A DNA stretch of 64,000 bases from Pseudalkalibacillus decolorationis. Its GTDB lineage: Bacteria > Bacillota > Bacilli > Bacillales > Fictibacillaceae. The notes below the pieces were generated by a model. That model searched no databases and was not told where the DNA came from. It saw only the letters and a program-made list of their open reading frames with translations. The translations under genes and the position numbers were made by a program. This document shows positions 1 to 9,064 of this stretch, in pieces. The stretch is from NCBI RefSeq assembly GCF_024609785.1, contig NZ_JANHJQ010000010.1:1-64000 (forward strand), given 5' to 3'. Position 1 is the stretch's first letter, and every line of letters starts with the position of its first letter.

Positions 1-184
1 TCCCGTATATAAGTTTTCGGGGCTCCATCCCTTCAGCCATTTGGTTTTCGGCCCACTGTCTTGCTGTCTACGCTTAAAGATAGGAGTTACCTCCAACCCT
101 CCAAGACTCGCTACAGGTGAATGGCTAGTTCTTACCTGATGGGGTTCCCACCCATTATGGAATATCACCTATGCTCGGACGCTC
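1..184 (-). mobile_element. Probable 5' part (domain I) of a group II intron, running off the left edge
   Basis: Non-coding, compactly structured sequence read on the minus strand from about 184 towards 1. Its order of short motifs (a GTCCGAGCATAGGTG-type start, a GGGTGGGAACCCC hairpin, AGGTAAGAACTAGCC, GGAGGTAACTCC, CCGAAAACC, GGCTGAAGG) resembles domain I of bacterial group II introns, especially class C. The presumed 5' end reads GAGCG rather than the usual GTGYG. It lies just downstream of a rho-independent terminator, the usual target context of class C introns. The reverse-transcriptase ORF would be outside the window. This rests on recalled consensus, so another structured RNA is possible. 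Confidence 0.4.
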
Positions 185-204
185 TATACTTTCTTAACGT
201 GTAA
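185..204. repeat. Copy 1 of a post-terminator 20-nt motif
   Basis: TATACTTTCTTAACGTGTAA. The same motif, apart from one base near its end, occurs at 26123-26142 and 59294-59313. In each case it directly follows a minus-strand terminator hairpin. Here it separates the ykuS terminator from the intron-like sequence. Confidence 0.7.
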
Positions 205-239
205 AAAAAGAAGACTGACATTTACGTTAGTCTTCTTTT
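203..239 (-). terminator. Rho-independent terminator downstream of ykuS
   Basis: Arms GAAGACT and AGTCTTC (210-216 and 229-235) enclose a 12-nt loop, and a run of seven T follows on the minus strand. It closes the dapH-dapL-ykuS operon. A short T run on the plus side may make it bidirectional. Confidence 0.75.
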
Positions 240-312
240 CGTTATGCAAACTATCCTATCTTTATCAAACCCGTATTGATAACCGGTCTGGTTGGATTCT
301 ATATAACCAGAT

Positions 313-558
313 TTAATGTTGAAACTTTTGGTCGATCTTCTGACACACTTCATCTGAAGATAAACCATGGGCATTGATAACAGACCCCTGTGAGACGACA
401 TTCTGTATCCCCATCATATTTTCATCTTGACCTGTAATTACACAACAGTCACATTCGTTTGCATCCTGCTCCTGTCTTAATTGTTTCACGTCATACCCTT
501 TACTTTGAAGTGCTTCCTGGACAGCTGTTAAGGATTGTTCAACTCCAATTCTAGGCAC
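313..558 (-). CDS. ykuS: YkuS-like UPF0180 family protein
   Basis: Small 81-aa protein of the UPF0180 family. Its function is unknown. It starts [10 protein letters not shown] and contains an [12 protein letters not shown] stretch with clustered cysteines. The GTG at 558 is chosen because AAGGAGG lies 8 nt upstream; the upstream in-frame GTG at 567 overlaps that ribosome site. It is the last gene after dapH and dapL, the same neighbourhood as ykuQ-ykuR-ykuS in Bacillus subtilis, and is followed by a terminator. Confidence 0.85.
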   Translation of the reverse strand: MPRIGVEQSLTAVQEALQSKGYDVKQLRQEQDANECDCCVITGQDENMMGIQNVVSQGSVINAHGLSSDEVCQKIDQKFQH

Positions 559-628
559 TACAACCACCTCCTTGAGATAGGTTTATAGTAACCCGAACAG
601 AAAAGAGATATTCCACTAAAATTAGGTC

Positions 629-1759
629 CTAATTTGTTTTGTAACCTAAATATTTAATCAGTAGATCGGTTGCAACCTTTAACGCACCTTCATTCGGCTC
701 AATTTGTGAGTTGTGTAGACCATAGGATGCTTCCACACCGAGCCAAAACATAAATCCAGGATAATCTTTAAGAAAATAGCCAAAATCTTCTCCTGTCATC
801 GCCTTATCACACGCTCTTAGTTCAAGTTCCGGAAGCTGCTTGTTCACAAAATCCATGAACTCGTTCGTTAATTCCGGCTCATTATTTACTTGAAAATAAT
901 TCGCACCATAATCCACATCAATTTCACATTCAAAGCTAGCTGCAATCCCTTTTACAAGCGATTCAATTCGCTGTTTGACACGATTCATCGAATCTGGGGT
1001 TAAGGTACGGATTGTTCCTTCAATTCTTGCACGCTCAGCTATTATGTTTTGTTTCGTACCACTTTCAATTTTCCCAACCGTCACTACCGCCGAATCAAGA
1101 GGATCAACATTCCTCGCAACAATTGTTTGAAGCTGCGTGATCAGATGACTTGCAGCAACGACCATATCGTTTGACTGATGAGGAAATGCAGCATGACCAC
1201 CCTTTCCTTTTAAGTCGATAAACAGCTCTGAGGTATTTGCAAACAAGAGCCCTTCTTTGGTAGCTATCGTTCCTACCGGGTATTGGGGTGCGATATGTAA
1301 AGCAATCATCATAACTGGACGATGCTTCTGAAATTCCTTACTATTCATTAAGGGAAGAGCGCCCCCAGGTCCCTCTTCTGCAGGTTGAAATACAAACAGT
1401 AAATTCTCTTTCGGACGATTTGATGCAAAATGTGTTAAGATCCCAAGTGCTATTGTCATATGCATATCATGACCGCATGCATGCATCATACCTTGATGTT
1501 CAGAACGAAACTCATAACTCGTTTCTTCTTCAATCGGAAGTCCATCCATGTCTGCCCGGTATCCAATTGTTTTGGTTGGCTGCTTACCACATACCTTTAC
1601 AATCAGTCCCGTGTTCCATTGAGTAATTTCTAGAAACTCTTGAGGCAACGACTCAATGTATCCTAACAAAAATTGCTGGGTTTTCACCTCTTGAAAACCC
1701 AGCTCAGGTATCTGATGTAAAGTGCGCCTTATCTTGATTAATTCATCGAGAGAAATCAT
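629..1759 (-). CDS. dapL: N-acetyldiaminopimelate deacetylase
   Basis: M20-family amidohydrolase of 376 aa (YkuR type). It removes the acetyl group from N-acetyl-LL-2,6-diaminopimelate in the acetylase branch of lysine and meso-diaminopimelate synthesis in the cytosol. Visible metal-site motifs are HACGHDMHM (about residue 95), AEEGPGG (about 130) and MTGEDFGYF (about 325). It directly follows dapH, which makes its upstream precursor in the pathway. The length is normal and no defect is seen. Confidence 0.93.
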   Translation of the reverse strand: MISLDELIKIRRTLHQIPELGFQEVKTQQFLLGYIESLPQEFLEITQWNTGLIVKVCGKQPTKTIGYRADMDGLPIEEETSYEFRSEHQGMMHACGHDMHMTIALGILTHFASNRPKENLLFVFQPAEEGPGGALPLMNSKEFQKHRPVMMIALHIAPQYPVGTIATKEGLLFANTSELFIDLKGKGGHAAFPHQSNDMVVAASHLITQLQTIVARNVDPLDSAVVTVGKIESGTKQNIIAERARIEGTIRTLTPDSMNRVKQRIESLVKGIAASFECEIDVDYGANYFQVNNEPELTNEFMDFVNKQLPELELRACDKAMTGEDFGYFLKDYPGFMFWLGVEASYGLHNSQIEPNEGALKVATDLLIKYLGYKTN

Positions 1760-1801
1760 TGTAAGACTCTCCTTTACATAATTAGAGTTTAACTTTTTAT
1801 A

Positions 1802-2521
1802 TTAGTCTTCTTTTAACTGACGTAATTCCTGCTTAATCTCTGTTTTACCCTTGGTCTTTTCATCAATCTCTTTAATTACTCTTGCTGGTGTTCCGGCAAC
1901 AACTGAAAGTGGGGGAACGTCTTCTGTAACGACTGCTCCTGCTGCAACAACTGAACCTTTACCGACTGTAACGCCTTCAAGAACAACGGCATTAGCACCT
2001 ACTACAACATCGTCCTCTATGACTACAGGCATTGCTGATGGTGGCTCAATGACCCCAGCTAGGACCGCCCCTGCACCAATATGACAGTTTTTACCGACCG
2101 TTGCACGTCCTCCGAGAACAACGTTCATATCAATCATTGTTCCTTCCCCTACGACTGAACCAATATTGATCATTGCTCCCATCATGATGATTGCATTTTT
2201 GCCAATCTCTACTTGATCACGAATAACAGCACCTGGCTCTATACGAGCTTGAACACCTTTTAAATCTAACATTGGAATGGCTGAGTTACGACGATCATTT
2301 TCAATCACGTAATCCTTAATTTGTCCTTCGTTCGATTGAATGGCCACTTTAATGTCTTTCCATTCACCAAACAATACACCCGTGTTCCCAGTAATGAATG
2401 ATTTCGTGTTCGAACCGAAATCAATTCCTTCGAGGTCCCCTTTAATATGTACTTTTACAGGAGTTGATTTTTCACTATTTTGTATAAACGAGATAATTTC
2501 GTTTGCATCCATCATTTCCAT
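1802..2521 (-). CDS. dapH: 2,3,4,5-tetrahydropyridine-2,6-dicarboxylate N-acetyltransferase
   Basis: 239-aa acyltransferase of the DapH/YkuQ family. It acetylates tetrahydrodipicolinate from acetyl-CoA, the committed step of the acetylase branch to diaminopimelate. After an N-terminal alpha/beta part ([14 protein letters not shown]), residues about 95-205 show left-handed beta-helix hexapeptide repeats ([36 protein letters not shown]). AGGAGG lies 10 nt before the ATG. It is the first gene of the dapH-dapL-ykuS operon. Confidence 0.93.
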   Translation of the reverse strand: MEMMDANEIISFIQNSEKSTPVKVHIKGDLEGIDFGSNTKSFITGNTGVLFGEWKDIKVAIQSNEGQIKDYVIENDRRNSAIPMLDLKGVQARIEPGAVIRDQVEIGKNAIIMMGAMINIGSVVGEGTMIDMNVVLGGRATVGKNCHIGAGAVLAGVIEPPSAMPVVIEDDVVVGANAVVLEGVTVGKGSVVAAGAVVTEDVPPLSVVAGTPARVIKEIDEKTKGKTEIKQELRQLKED

Positions 2522-2682
2522 AAGTATTATTCCTCCTTTGTTTTTTTATAAAACTTGGCTAGTGCTAAAATTTATACTTCCCTGACCTTCTGAAAAAAGT
2601 GTTCCATTCCAAACGCACAAGCCAATCGCGTTAATTTTATCGTATTTCGTGCTTGTTGTTAAGTATTAGTGTTTTATTCGAT

Positions 2683-3558
2683 TCAGTTCACTAATTTCAT
2701 ACTGTTTATCAAGCTTAAAAAAGCATCTACCTGTTTAAGCTGTTGTGAGGCTTCAGTGCTGATGATCCATGTATCCCTGCTAAGAGGAATTTCTTTTTCA
2801 TTTAGGATAGGGATGGTATAAAGGCTTCGATCTTTTTTTGTTAAGCTAATTGAAGGCAAGATCGCATAGCCTATCCCATTCATGGCCATTTGCTTACAGG
2901 TTTCGATTTGATCGACGACAATTGTTCGTTTTGGTGGTGCTTTAAATTTTTGTATCCACCAGTCTTGGATTTCTTGATAATAGGTCGAATGACTCTTGAA
3001 TTGGATGAATGGCCTCGTAGTATCCTGTAGTTCATCAAGTGATTTGATAGTCGTATCGACTAAGTATAGACTGTCTGAAATTAAATGCTGTTTAGGCCCT
3101 TTCCAATCAGGATCACCACGAATAATCCCAACATGGAAATTTTCATCATATAATTGCCGTTGAACTTCACTACTCCAGCCTGTCACTAAGGATATTTTGA
3201 CATTCGGGTAGCGCTCAACATATTTCTTTAATACTTTAGGCAGCCAATATTGCCCGATAATCGACGCAACCGCAAGTTTCAATGTTCCATATACTTCATT
3301 ACCTAATGAAAGCACCTCATCCCTCACTGATTCTTCCGTTTGAAGAGTCGAATTAACAAATTCAACTATTTTCTCTCCAGCAGGAGTTAAGGTAAGTCCT
3401 TTTTGCGAACGAATAAAAAGTTTTGCTCCCCATCTCTGCTCAATCGATTGCAAACGCTGACTGAGAGCAGGCTGTGATACGAATAGCCTTTCAGATGCTT
3501 TTCGCATATTTAACTCTTCAGCTAAGACTTGTAAAACTTGAAGCTCTGTCATCTGCAT
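2683..3558 (-). CDS. ccpC: LysR-family regulator CcpC
   Basis: 291-aa LysR-type transcription factor closely resembling Bacillus CcpC (YkuM), the citrate-responsive regulator of TCA-branch genes such as citB and citZ. The N-terminal winged helix is at residues 1-60 (MRKASERLFVSQPALSQRL). The effector domain follows, with GTLKLAVASIIGQYWLPKVL and KQMAMNGIGYAILPS. It sits upstream of dapH as in B. subtilis. It carries a CcpC-type ATAA-N7-TTAT box just ahead of its start, suggesting autoregulation. Confidence 0.9.
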   Translation of the reverse strand: MQMTELQVLQVLAEELNMRKASERLFVSQPALSQRLQSIEQRWGAKLFIRSQKGLTLTPAGEKIVEFVNSTLQTEESVRDEVLSLGNEVYGTLKLAVASIIGQYWLPKVLKKYVERYPNVKISLVTGWSSEVQRQLYDENFHVGIIRGDPDWKGPKQHLISDSLYLVDTTIKSLDELQDTTRPFIQFKSHSTYYQEIQDWWIQKFKAPPKRTIVVDQIETCKQMAMNGIGYAILPSISLTKKDRSLYTIPILNEKEIPLSRDTWIISTEASQQLKQVDAFLSLINSMKLVN

Positions 3559-3577
3559 GAATTACACACCCTCATTG

Positions 3578-3592
3578 ATAAGTAATTCTTAT
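3578..3592. promoter_or_regulatory. CcpC-type operator (ATAA-N7-TTAT)
   Basis: ATAAGTAATTCTTAT exactly fits the published CcpC dyad ATAA-N7-TTAT. It lies 20 bp upstream of the ccpC start, in the gap shared with the divergent TSUP permease gene, so it could affect both. Confidence 0.65.
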
Positions 3593-3748
3593 CGTTTAGT
3601 ATCGAAATTATCTACTTTTATTATAACGAATGATATCGTATGATAACAGCGACGATCAATAATTGATATTATGACTACGAGTTACACCGAGGAACATCCT
3701 GTTAGCCTTCGGACTTTTGAACGCACACTTTAGGAAAGAAGGATTAGA

Positions 3749-4489
3749 ATGGAACTTTCACTTATCGTCATCGGATTTGTTTCGTCTTTTATAGGAACCC
3801 TAGCTGGCAGCGGTGGACTTATCAACCTTCCAGCGATGCTCATAGTTGGTGTACCAATCCATTCAGCCATTGCATCAAACAAGTTTTCAAACTCCATAAG
3901 TTCATTTTCGAGTTTCTATGTTTTATTAAGGAAAAAGGAAGTCGATTTTAAATCAGCGGTAAAAATAGCTCCGTTTAGTTTTCTTGGGGGAATTACGGGT
4001 GGTCTCATTGCATCCTCTCTATCTGAAGATGTAATGATGATCATCGGAATTAGTTTATTAATTTTCGCCTTTTTCATATCATTTATCAGAAAGCCTTCAA
4101 ACCGCTTAGACGATGACTCTAAAGTTTCTAGATGGACGTATCCTGGTTTGTTTGGGATAGGGACATATGACGGAATGTTCGGGCCTGGGCAGGCTACTTT
4201 TCAAATGTATCTCTTTTTCTACCAGGGAATCAACTATCTCCGGACAATTGCCTATACGCGGTTTAACACCTTTTTAAGCTGTATCGGTGCTTTTTTCAGT
4301 TTTTACTTTGCAGGACTCATTCGATGGGATGTTGCGATTCCACTCGCAATCGGTTCATTAATTGGTGCACAGATTGCTGTCAGACTTGCTGGGAAATTTT
4401 CAAAATCAGTCGTAAAGATCTTACTACGATTGATCACCTTACTGCTCTTAGTGCAATTGATTTATCAAATTTTCTTCGGGAGTGTATAA
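3749..4489 (+). CDS. TSUP (TauE/SafE) family membrane permease
   Basis: 246-aa polytopic membrane protein of the sulfite exporter TauE/SafE family, presumed to export small sulfonates, sulfite or organic anions. About eight hydrophobic segments are visible. The N-terminal repeat has the typical GTLAGSGGLINLPAMLI stretch and the second repeat has GTYDGMFGPGQATFQ. The real substrate cannot be read from sequence. It is divergent from ccpC and its stop nearly abuts the next gene, so the two are probably co-transcribed. Confidence 0.85.
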   Translation: MELSLIVIGFVSSFIGTLAGSGGLINLPAMLIVGVPIHSAIASNKFSNSISSFSSFYVLLRKKEVDFKSAVKIAPFSFLGGITGGLIASSLSEDVMMIIGISLLIFAFFISFIRKPSNRLDDDSKVSRWTYPGLFGIGTYDGMFGPGQATFQMYLFFYQGINYLRTIAYTRFNTFLSCIGAFFSFYFAGLIRWDVAIPLAIGSLIGAQIAVRLAGKFSKSVVKILLRLITLLLLVQLIYQIFFGSV

Positions 4490-4490
4490 C

Positions 4491-4862
4491 ATGAAAATAA
4501 AAATCAAACGTCTACATCATATCCAAATCTGTATTCCAACAGGTCAAGAAGTCGTTGCACGGGAATTTTATACAAATATCATTGGATTAAAGGAAATAGA
4601 AAAACCCTTCGCTCTGAAGCAGAACGGAGGGTTATGGTACCAAGCTGGGGATATTGAATTACATATTGGTACCGAACCCTACACAGAAAACAGTAAGCGG
4701 CACCCTGCTTTCGAAGTTGAGCATCTTGAGGAAATGAAACACTATTTACAAAAACATTCTGTAACAATTAAAGAAGAGACTCAAATTCCAGGTATGAAAC
4801 GTTTTTCCTTTTTCGATCCATTTAATAATCGCTTTGAACTTTTACAACGATCTTCATCGTGA
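4491..4862 (+). CDS. VOC-family (glyoxalase/bleomycin-resistance fold) protein
   Basis: Small vicinal-oxygen-chelate-fold protein of about 123 aa. It has HHIQICIPTGQE at the first strand, HIGTEPY in the middle and FFDPFNNRFELLQ at the end, matching the two beta-alpha-beta-beta-beta repeats. Candidate metal ligands are the first His, the middle His and the final Glu. ATG 4491 is preferred over GTG 4482 because GGGAG lies about 8 nt upstream. The reaction is unknown. It is coupled to the upstream permease gene. Confidence 0.8.
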   Translation: MKIKIKRLHHIQICIPTGQEVVAREFYTNIIGLKEIEKPFALKQNGGLWYQAGDIELHIGTEPYTENSKRHPAFEVEHLEEMKHYLQKHSVTIKEETQIPGMKRFSFFDPFNNRFELLQRSSS

Positions 4863-4978
4863 ATTTCTGATGGAATAAGCGAATGGGATATTTTCTAGTA
4901 AGGATCGTACGCATAAAAAACTACATTTTTCCTATTATCCTGGTGTCCTGAATTTTTTAATGGAATTTTTCTCAGTTC

Positions 4979-5118
4979 GGATGAATTATTCTCAATGCGG
5001 ATGAATTCCATGTTGTCAGGATGAATTATTCTCAACACGGATGAATTCTAGATTTTCTGGATAAAATATTCTCAATACGGATGAATTCTATGTTTTCTGG
5101 ATGAATTATTCTGAATAC
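4979..5118. repeat. Seven 20-bp tandem repeats with a 40-bp super-period
   Basis: Seven exact 20-bp steps, nearly all beginning GGATGAATT. Two unit types alternate: GGATGAATTATTCTCAAYRC and GGATGAATTCTATGTTTTCT, with variants. A degraded further unit may precede at about 4960. The region between 4863 and 5298 has no credible gene; a minus-strand reading frame through it is only the repeat translated. Confidence 0.9.
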
Positions 5119-5298
5119 AGCTGTTAAATCTGTATGTTTTTCATTAAATATGACCTTCATATACTCTTGAAGAAGTGTTATTCCTACTTTTAACACTAAA
5201 TTGGACTCAGACAGGTCTCTAATATGTAAAATCATCAAGCTAAATACCATTTTGAATCAAAAGTTAACTACAGCTTAAGAATTTTATAGTTTCCTACA

Positions 5299-5332
5299 GG
5301 GGAGTAGCTTGTATCGAGCTACTCCCCTTTTT
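5299..5332 (+). terminator. Strong plus-strand terminator
   Basis: Perfect 11-bp arms GGGGAGTAGCT and AGCTACTCCCC with a 7-nt loop, followed by TTTTT on the plus strand. The minus side has no T run, so it ends rightward transcripts, either from the TSUP-VOC pair or from the repeat region. Confidence 0.8.
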
Positions 5333-5334
5333 CA

Positions 5335-6864
5335 TTACTGTATTGAACTTTGCTCATTTTCCTTTTCCTTCTTAGGTAAAAATGCGATTAACAAAAAGCT
5401 CGTAACGGCTAATACACAAACTCCTAAATACACACTCTCAAGTGAGAATGTTAAACCATCCTGAAGGACTTCCAGTGTATCAGGCGCTAACTTCTCACGC
5501 TGAGATTCATCTAATAATATATTTGCTGCTTCAATTGACAACGATTCATCAACACCTGCACCATGCTTATTAAGGTACGATTGTAACTGATTGTTGAGAA
5601 TCCCACCAAGTAAGGTTGCCCCGACTGCACTGCCAAGTATTCTCATAAACATGTTAGAGGCGGTCGCAATTCCTCTCGTTTTCCAATCGACGGATGATTG
5701 AATCGCCACAATAAAGGTTGTCGTTGAAAGACCCATTCCAATACCGATTATAAAGGAGCCAATTCCAGCCCATATCGGTCCCTTAGTTGGATCTAACGTT
5801 ACGAAAAAAAGTGAACCAAGCACGAGGGCAATTCCCCCGCCTAAGGCAACTGTTCGAAACCCGACTTTAATAATCAGTCTGCCTGCCAAGGTTGATGCGA
5901 TTGGCCAACCAATTGACATCGTAGTTAACGTAAATCCTGCAACGAGAGGTGATTCTTCCATAACACCCTGAACATAAGCTGGCAAGAAGGACGATATCCC
6001 AAAAAGAATTGCACCAGTTGTCAGTGAAGCTAGATTTGCTAGTGTTATTAATCTATTATTCCAAATATGCAGTGGCATGGTTGGCTCGGCAGCTCGTTTC
6101 TCCTGCCAAATAAAAAGGATAAAACTCACAACACAAGTTGATAACAGTAATAGGATTTGCCACGAATCCCACGGTAGGGTAACTCCTCCTTGTATCAAGG
6201 CAACCATCAAACTACTTACGGCGAGAAAAATTAACAAAGCTCCTATATAATCGATCTGAGGCTTTTTCTTTTCAATATCTTCATGTAAAAATAAGTATGT
6301 ACCGACAATCGCTAATACGCCCAGCGGTAGGTTTAACCAAAATACCCAAGACCAATCCCAATACAGCACAATAAAGCCGCCTAATGCAGGCCCAACTACA
6401 GCAGATATCCCCCAAACACTGGCTAAATAACCTTGTATTTTTGCACGTTCTTCCATTGTATACATGTCACCAACGATCGTCGTTGCAATCGGCATAACCG
6501 CGCCGGCCCCAAGACCCTGAATCAGTCGGAAAATAATTAATAGCTCCATTGTTTCAGCCAACCCGCATAATAATGAACCAATTAAGAACATGCCGACACC
6601 AAATGTAAAGACAGGTTTACGGCCAAACAGATCAGAGAGTTTCCCATAAATTAAAATCGTAACTGCCTGCATTAGTAAATAGGAAGAAAACACCCAACTG
6701 TATAGTTTAAATCCTCCAAGGTCTGCAACAATGCTCGGCATTGCAGTAGAAATAATCGTTCCTTCAATAGCTGCCATAAACATTGCTAGGATGACAGCTG
6801 CAAGAACAAGTGGACGATTGGTTTCCCGCTCTTTAATTCCCGTAATTATGTCTTCTTTAGTCAT
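5335..6864 (-). CDS. MFS drug:H+ antiporter of the DHA2 (14-TM) type
   Basis: Multidrug-type exporter of about 509 aa. Motif A appears as GKLSDLFGRKPVF (about residue 75). Motif C-like GISAVVGPALGG follows (about 150), and about 14 hydrophobic segments span the protein to residue 500. It presumably exports hydrophobic compounds by proton antiport. ATG 6864 is preferred because GGAAGTG precedes it at normal spacing; the longer TTG start overlaps that site. A 17-bp dyad lies 50 bp upstream, but no regulator gene is adjacent. Confidence 0.88.
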   Translation of the reverse strand: MTKEDIITGIKERETNRPLVLAAVILAMFMAAIEGTIISTAMPSIVADLGGFKLYSWVFSSYLLMQAVTILIYGKLSDLFGRKPVFTFGVGMFLIGSLLCGLAETMELLIIFRLIQGLGAGAVMPIATTIVGDMYTMEERAKIQGYLASVWGISAVVGPALGGFIVLYWDWSWVFWLNLPLGVLAIVGTYLFLHEDIEKKKPQIDYIGALLIFLAVSSLMVALIQGGVTLPWDSWQILLLLSTCVVSFILFIWQEKRAAEPTMPLHIWNNRLITLANLASLTTGAILFGISSFLPAYVQGVMEESPLVAGFTLTTMSIGWPIASTLAGRLIIKVGFRTVALGGGIALVLGSLFFVTLDPTKGPIWAGIGSFIIGIGMGLSTTTFIVAIQSSVDWKTRGIATASNMFMRILGSAVGATLLGGILNNQLQSYLNKHGAGVDESLSIEAANILLDESQREKLAPDTLEVLQDGLTFSLESVYLGVCVLAVTSFLLIAFLPKKEKENEQSSIQ

Positions 6865-6913
6865 TAATTTCACTTCCAATTAATTGATTAGCACCATCCC
6901 ATTATAACAACCA

Positions 6914-6930
6914 AGTACAAAATTGGTACT
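6914..6930. promoter_or_regulatory. Inverted repeat ahead of the MFS gene
   Basis: AGTAC-N7-GTACT, just upstream of a TATAAT-like box on the minus strand (6900-6905). The geometry suits an operator of a small repressor. The cognate regulator is not in the window. Confidence 0.45.
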
Positions 6931-6942
6931 AAAATGACCTAA

Positions 6943-7998
6943 TTAAAACCAGCGCTTTTTTCGGAAATAAATAATCATCCCAAGCGTGATTGAAGCCATA
7001 ACAATCCAAATCGCAGGGTACGCCCAGTGTTCATTTAGCTCAGGCATAAACCGGAAATTCATCCCATACACACCCACTATAAATGTTAACGGTATAAAAA
7101 TAGTAGAAACAATAGTCAATACTTTCATAACTTCATTCATTCTATGGCTCACACTTGAAAAATAAACGTCGAGTAAATTTGTCGCCATTGTTCTGGTCAT
7201 CTCCACCATATCCATAACATGTATAATATGGTCCGTTACATCCTTTAAATAAAATTCTGTATTCATATCAATTATTTTTGTCTTTTCCAAACCTGTAATG
7301 ATTTCTTTTACCGGCCACACAACTTTACGTAGCTGCATCCCGATGTTCTTGTAATGGTAAATTTGTTGTAAAATCGCTTGGTCAGGATTCAATACAAGCT
7401 CTTCTTCCAGTTTTTCAATATGCTCCGTTATTCTTTCCGATTCAATTAAATAATGGTCGACGATTGCATCAAGAATTGAATAGGTCAAATACCCAGTACC
7501 CTTTTCCCGAATTTCACCTAAGTTTTGTCGGATCATTTTTCTCACTGGATCTAGTACATCGCCGGCCTTTTCTTGAAACGTAAAGATGGCCTGATCTTTC
7601 ACGACGATGCTAATCTGCTCTTCATCTATCTGAAGCTCCTCATTATTGAACCAAACCATTTTCAAGAGAATGACAATATAATCATTCAACACATTGATTT
7701 TTGGACGGTGCTCCGTATCTAAAATGTCCTCAATCAAGAGTGGATGAACATCAAATCGATCCCTTAATGTCGTAAAAACAGATATATCCTGTAAACCCTC
7801 GACATTGACCCATGTTACACTATCTGAGTCTGTGTATTGGAAGATATCATCGATGTTATCAGCATTGACTTCCGCTAAGATGTCCTTTTTATAATCGGTA
7901 ATTGAAATATTCGTATAAGCAGCTTTTTCATCCCCGACGTGTATAAGTGACCCTGGAGGTAACCCTTTCTTTCTTCTTAAATCCTCCTGTCTTCCCAT
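6943..7998 (-). CDS. corA: CorA-family magnesium/cobalt transporter
   Basis: 351-aa CorA channel subunit. A long cytosolic N-terminal domain and helix (residues 1-285) is followed by TM1, ending in the YGMNF signature (about residue 315), and TM2 near the C-terminus (YPAIWIVMASITLGMIIYF). The terminal KKRWF basic tail is typical. It mediates Mg2+ (and Co2+ or Ni2+) influx as a pentamer. A second Mg2+ system, mgtE, is at 62-63.5 kb. Confidence 0.93.
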   Translation of the reverse strand: MGRQEDLRRKKGLPPGSLIHVGDEKAAYTNISITDYKKDILAEVNADNIDDIFQYTDSDSVTWVNVEGLQDISVFTTLRDRFDVHPLLIEDILDTEHRPKINVLNDYIVILLKMVWFNNEELQIDEEQISIVVKDQAIFTFQEKAGDVLDPVRKMIRQNLGEIREKGTGYLTYSILDAIVDHYLIESERITEHIEKLEEELVLNPDQAILQQIYHYKNIGMQLRKVVWPVKEIITGLEKTKIIDMNTEFYLKDVTDHIIHVMDMVEMTRTMATNLLDVYFSSVSHRMNEVMKVLTIVSTIFIPLTFIVGVYGMNFRFMPELNEHWAYPAIWIVMASITLGMIIYFRKKRWF

Positions 7999-8178
7999 TT
8001 AAGCACCACCTTTCTAGTACAGTCTTACTAATTTACCCTATGTTAGACAACTCAAACTCATGAAATTTTGTTCTATTTCTGTCGAACAATAAGAACTTTG
8101 CTCGAAATGCTTTTAACAAACTTTCTTTTGTAAGATAATGTACAAGGTTGATTTAAAAAACACGGAGGTAAGGTAGCG

Positions 8179-8352
8179 ATGCTTTCAAATGCAATTGAGA
8201 ACAAAAGAAATCAAATGTTTGAGACTGCTAAACGATTTGGGATGTCTTCTAAACAGACACTTAAATGCAGTCAGGAGTTAGATCTTCTCATCCAATTACA
8301 CCAAAGTGAGCAATCTAGAAGCAACCAGATCAGTTTTCAGAAAATTTCGTAA
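8179..8352 (+). CDS. Spo0E-like aspartyl-phosphate phosphatase
   Basis: 57-aa protein with the family signature: a first helix IENKRNQMFETAKRFG, a short turn, then SQELDLLIQLH containing the SQELD motif. Members dephosphorylate Spo0A~P and delay sporulation. GGAGGT precedes the ATG by 9 nt. It stands alone between corA and the integrated element and is followed by a strong hairpin terminator. Confidence 0.85.
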   Translation: MLSNAIENKRNQMFETAKRFGMSSKQTLKCSQELDLLIQLHQSEQSRSNQISFQKIS

Positions 8353-8476
8353 ATACCTATATTGATATAATTCGGTTTACTACATAAAAGGTTGTTCATA
8401 CATAAATGAGAAAAATTCGGATTGTATAAATAACACTGGTGCTGTCTTTTTTTGCGATTCGGCATCTACATTTACC

Positions 8477-8521
8477 AAAAAAACCTGGATAGAGGGTATT
8501 TTGCCCCATTCAGGTTTTTTT
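8477..8521 (+). terminator. Terminator after the Spo0E-like gene
   Basis: Arms AAAAAAACCTG and CAGGTTTTTTT with a 23-nt partly paired loop. It can work in both directions because both sides have T runs. Confidence 0.75.
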
Positions 8522-8551
8522 GGTTAGTGGTGGTGGACTTGTTTCTCAATG

Positions 8552-8588
8552 TAAAAAAATAAACTAACTCAATTAATGAGCTAGTTTA
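8552..8588 (-). terminator. Original terminator of the tRNA-Val gene
   Basis: On the minus strand AAACTAGCTC-loop-GAGTTAGTTT is followed by a T run. It sits just beyond attL, where the tRNA-Val transcript would have ended before the element inserted. Confidence 0.65.
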
Positions 8589-8601
8589 TAAATAGATTAT
8601 G

Positions 8602-8648
8602 TATGGTGACCCGTATTGGGTTCGAACCAATGACCTCTACCCTGTCAA
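8602..8648. repeat. attL: 47-bp copy of the tRNA-Val 3' end
   Basis: Identical over 47 bp to 23727-23773. It holds the tRNA 3' part from the anticodon region to the CCA end and ends abruptly after CCTGTCAA. This is the displaced chromosomal 3' end of the tRNA gene. Confidence 0.93.
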
Positions 8649-8766
8649 TGTGGGGTAGTTCCTGTGACTAATACAGTTCTAATACGGCAAACGCTTTTAT
8701 ACCAATGATTTATATATGGGTACGTGTGTTCTACTCTGTAAAATCCGAGACAAGTTGTCTTATTTC

Positions 8767-8785
8767 GTCCCCAGTTTGTCCCCAA
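8767..8785. repeat. Left pair of GTCCCCA repeats
   Basis: GTCCCCAG at 8767 and GTCCCCAA at 8778 start 11 bp apart, one helical turn. The right end has an equivalent pair. They are candidate integrase or excisionase arm sites. Confidence 0.5.
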
Positions 8786-8862
8786 TAGACCACCTTCACA
8801 ATAAACATCCCCCCTCGCTATATGTATTACTCTTTTTCTTTTTAGACTAAGAGAGTAAAATT

Positions 8863-8963
8863 ATCGTATTATCGTATTTATCGTATTTAAGCCCGTCATA
8901 TCAACGTTTAAACCAATACGATAATTTTTTAACATCGTATTTATCGTATTTAGATATCGTATT
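8863..8963. repeat. Left iteron-like array (ATCGTATT x7)
   Basis: Copies of ATCGTATT start at 8863, 8871, 8880, 8934, 8943 and 8956, and one inverted copy is at 8915-8922. The order is three direct, one inverted, three direct. A spacer containing GCCCGTCATATCAA lies before the inverted copy. The array mirrors the one at 23420-23529. It lies about 215-315 bp inside attL and suggests arm-type integrase sites or an origin. The stretch 8649-9064 holds no gene. Confidence 0.85.
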
Positions 8964-9064
8964 TTATTCTGGTGGTCCATATAAAAAAAGAGGAAGGATA
9001 TCTACCCAACCTCATGGAATATATGCTCTGTAAATGGTAATGCTGGTGACAAGGAGGGTATATC

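Noticed and set aside
1-184. 6S RNA, SRP RNA, RNase P RNA or riboswitch
   Set aside because: I compared recalled conserved segments of these families on both strands and found none; the group II domain I pattern fitted better, though with limited confidence.
4979-5250. Protein-coding gene on the minus strand through the 20-bp repeat (72 aa)
   Set aside because: Its end is only translated repeat, there is no convincing ribosome site, and no homologous domain is visible.
8863-8963. CRISPR array
   Set aside because: The units are 8 bp, occur in both orientations and have no spacers of constant length; no cas gene is present.
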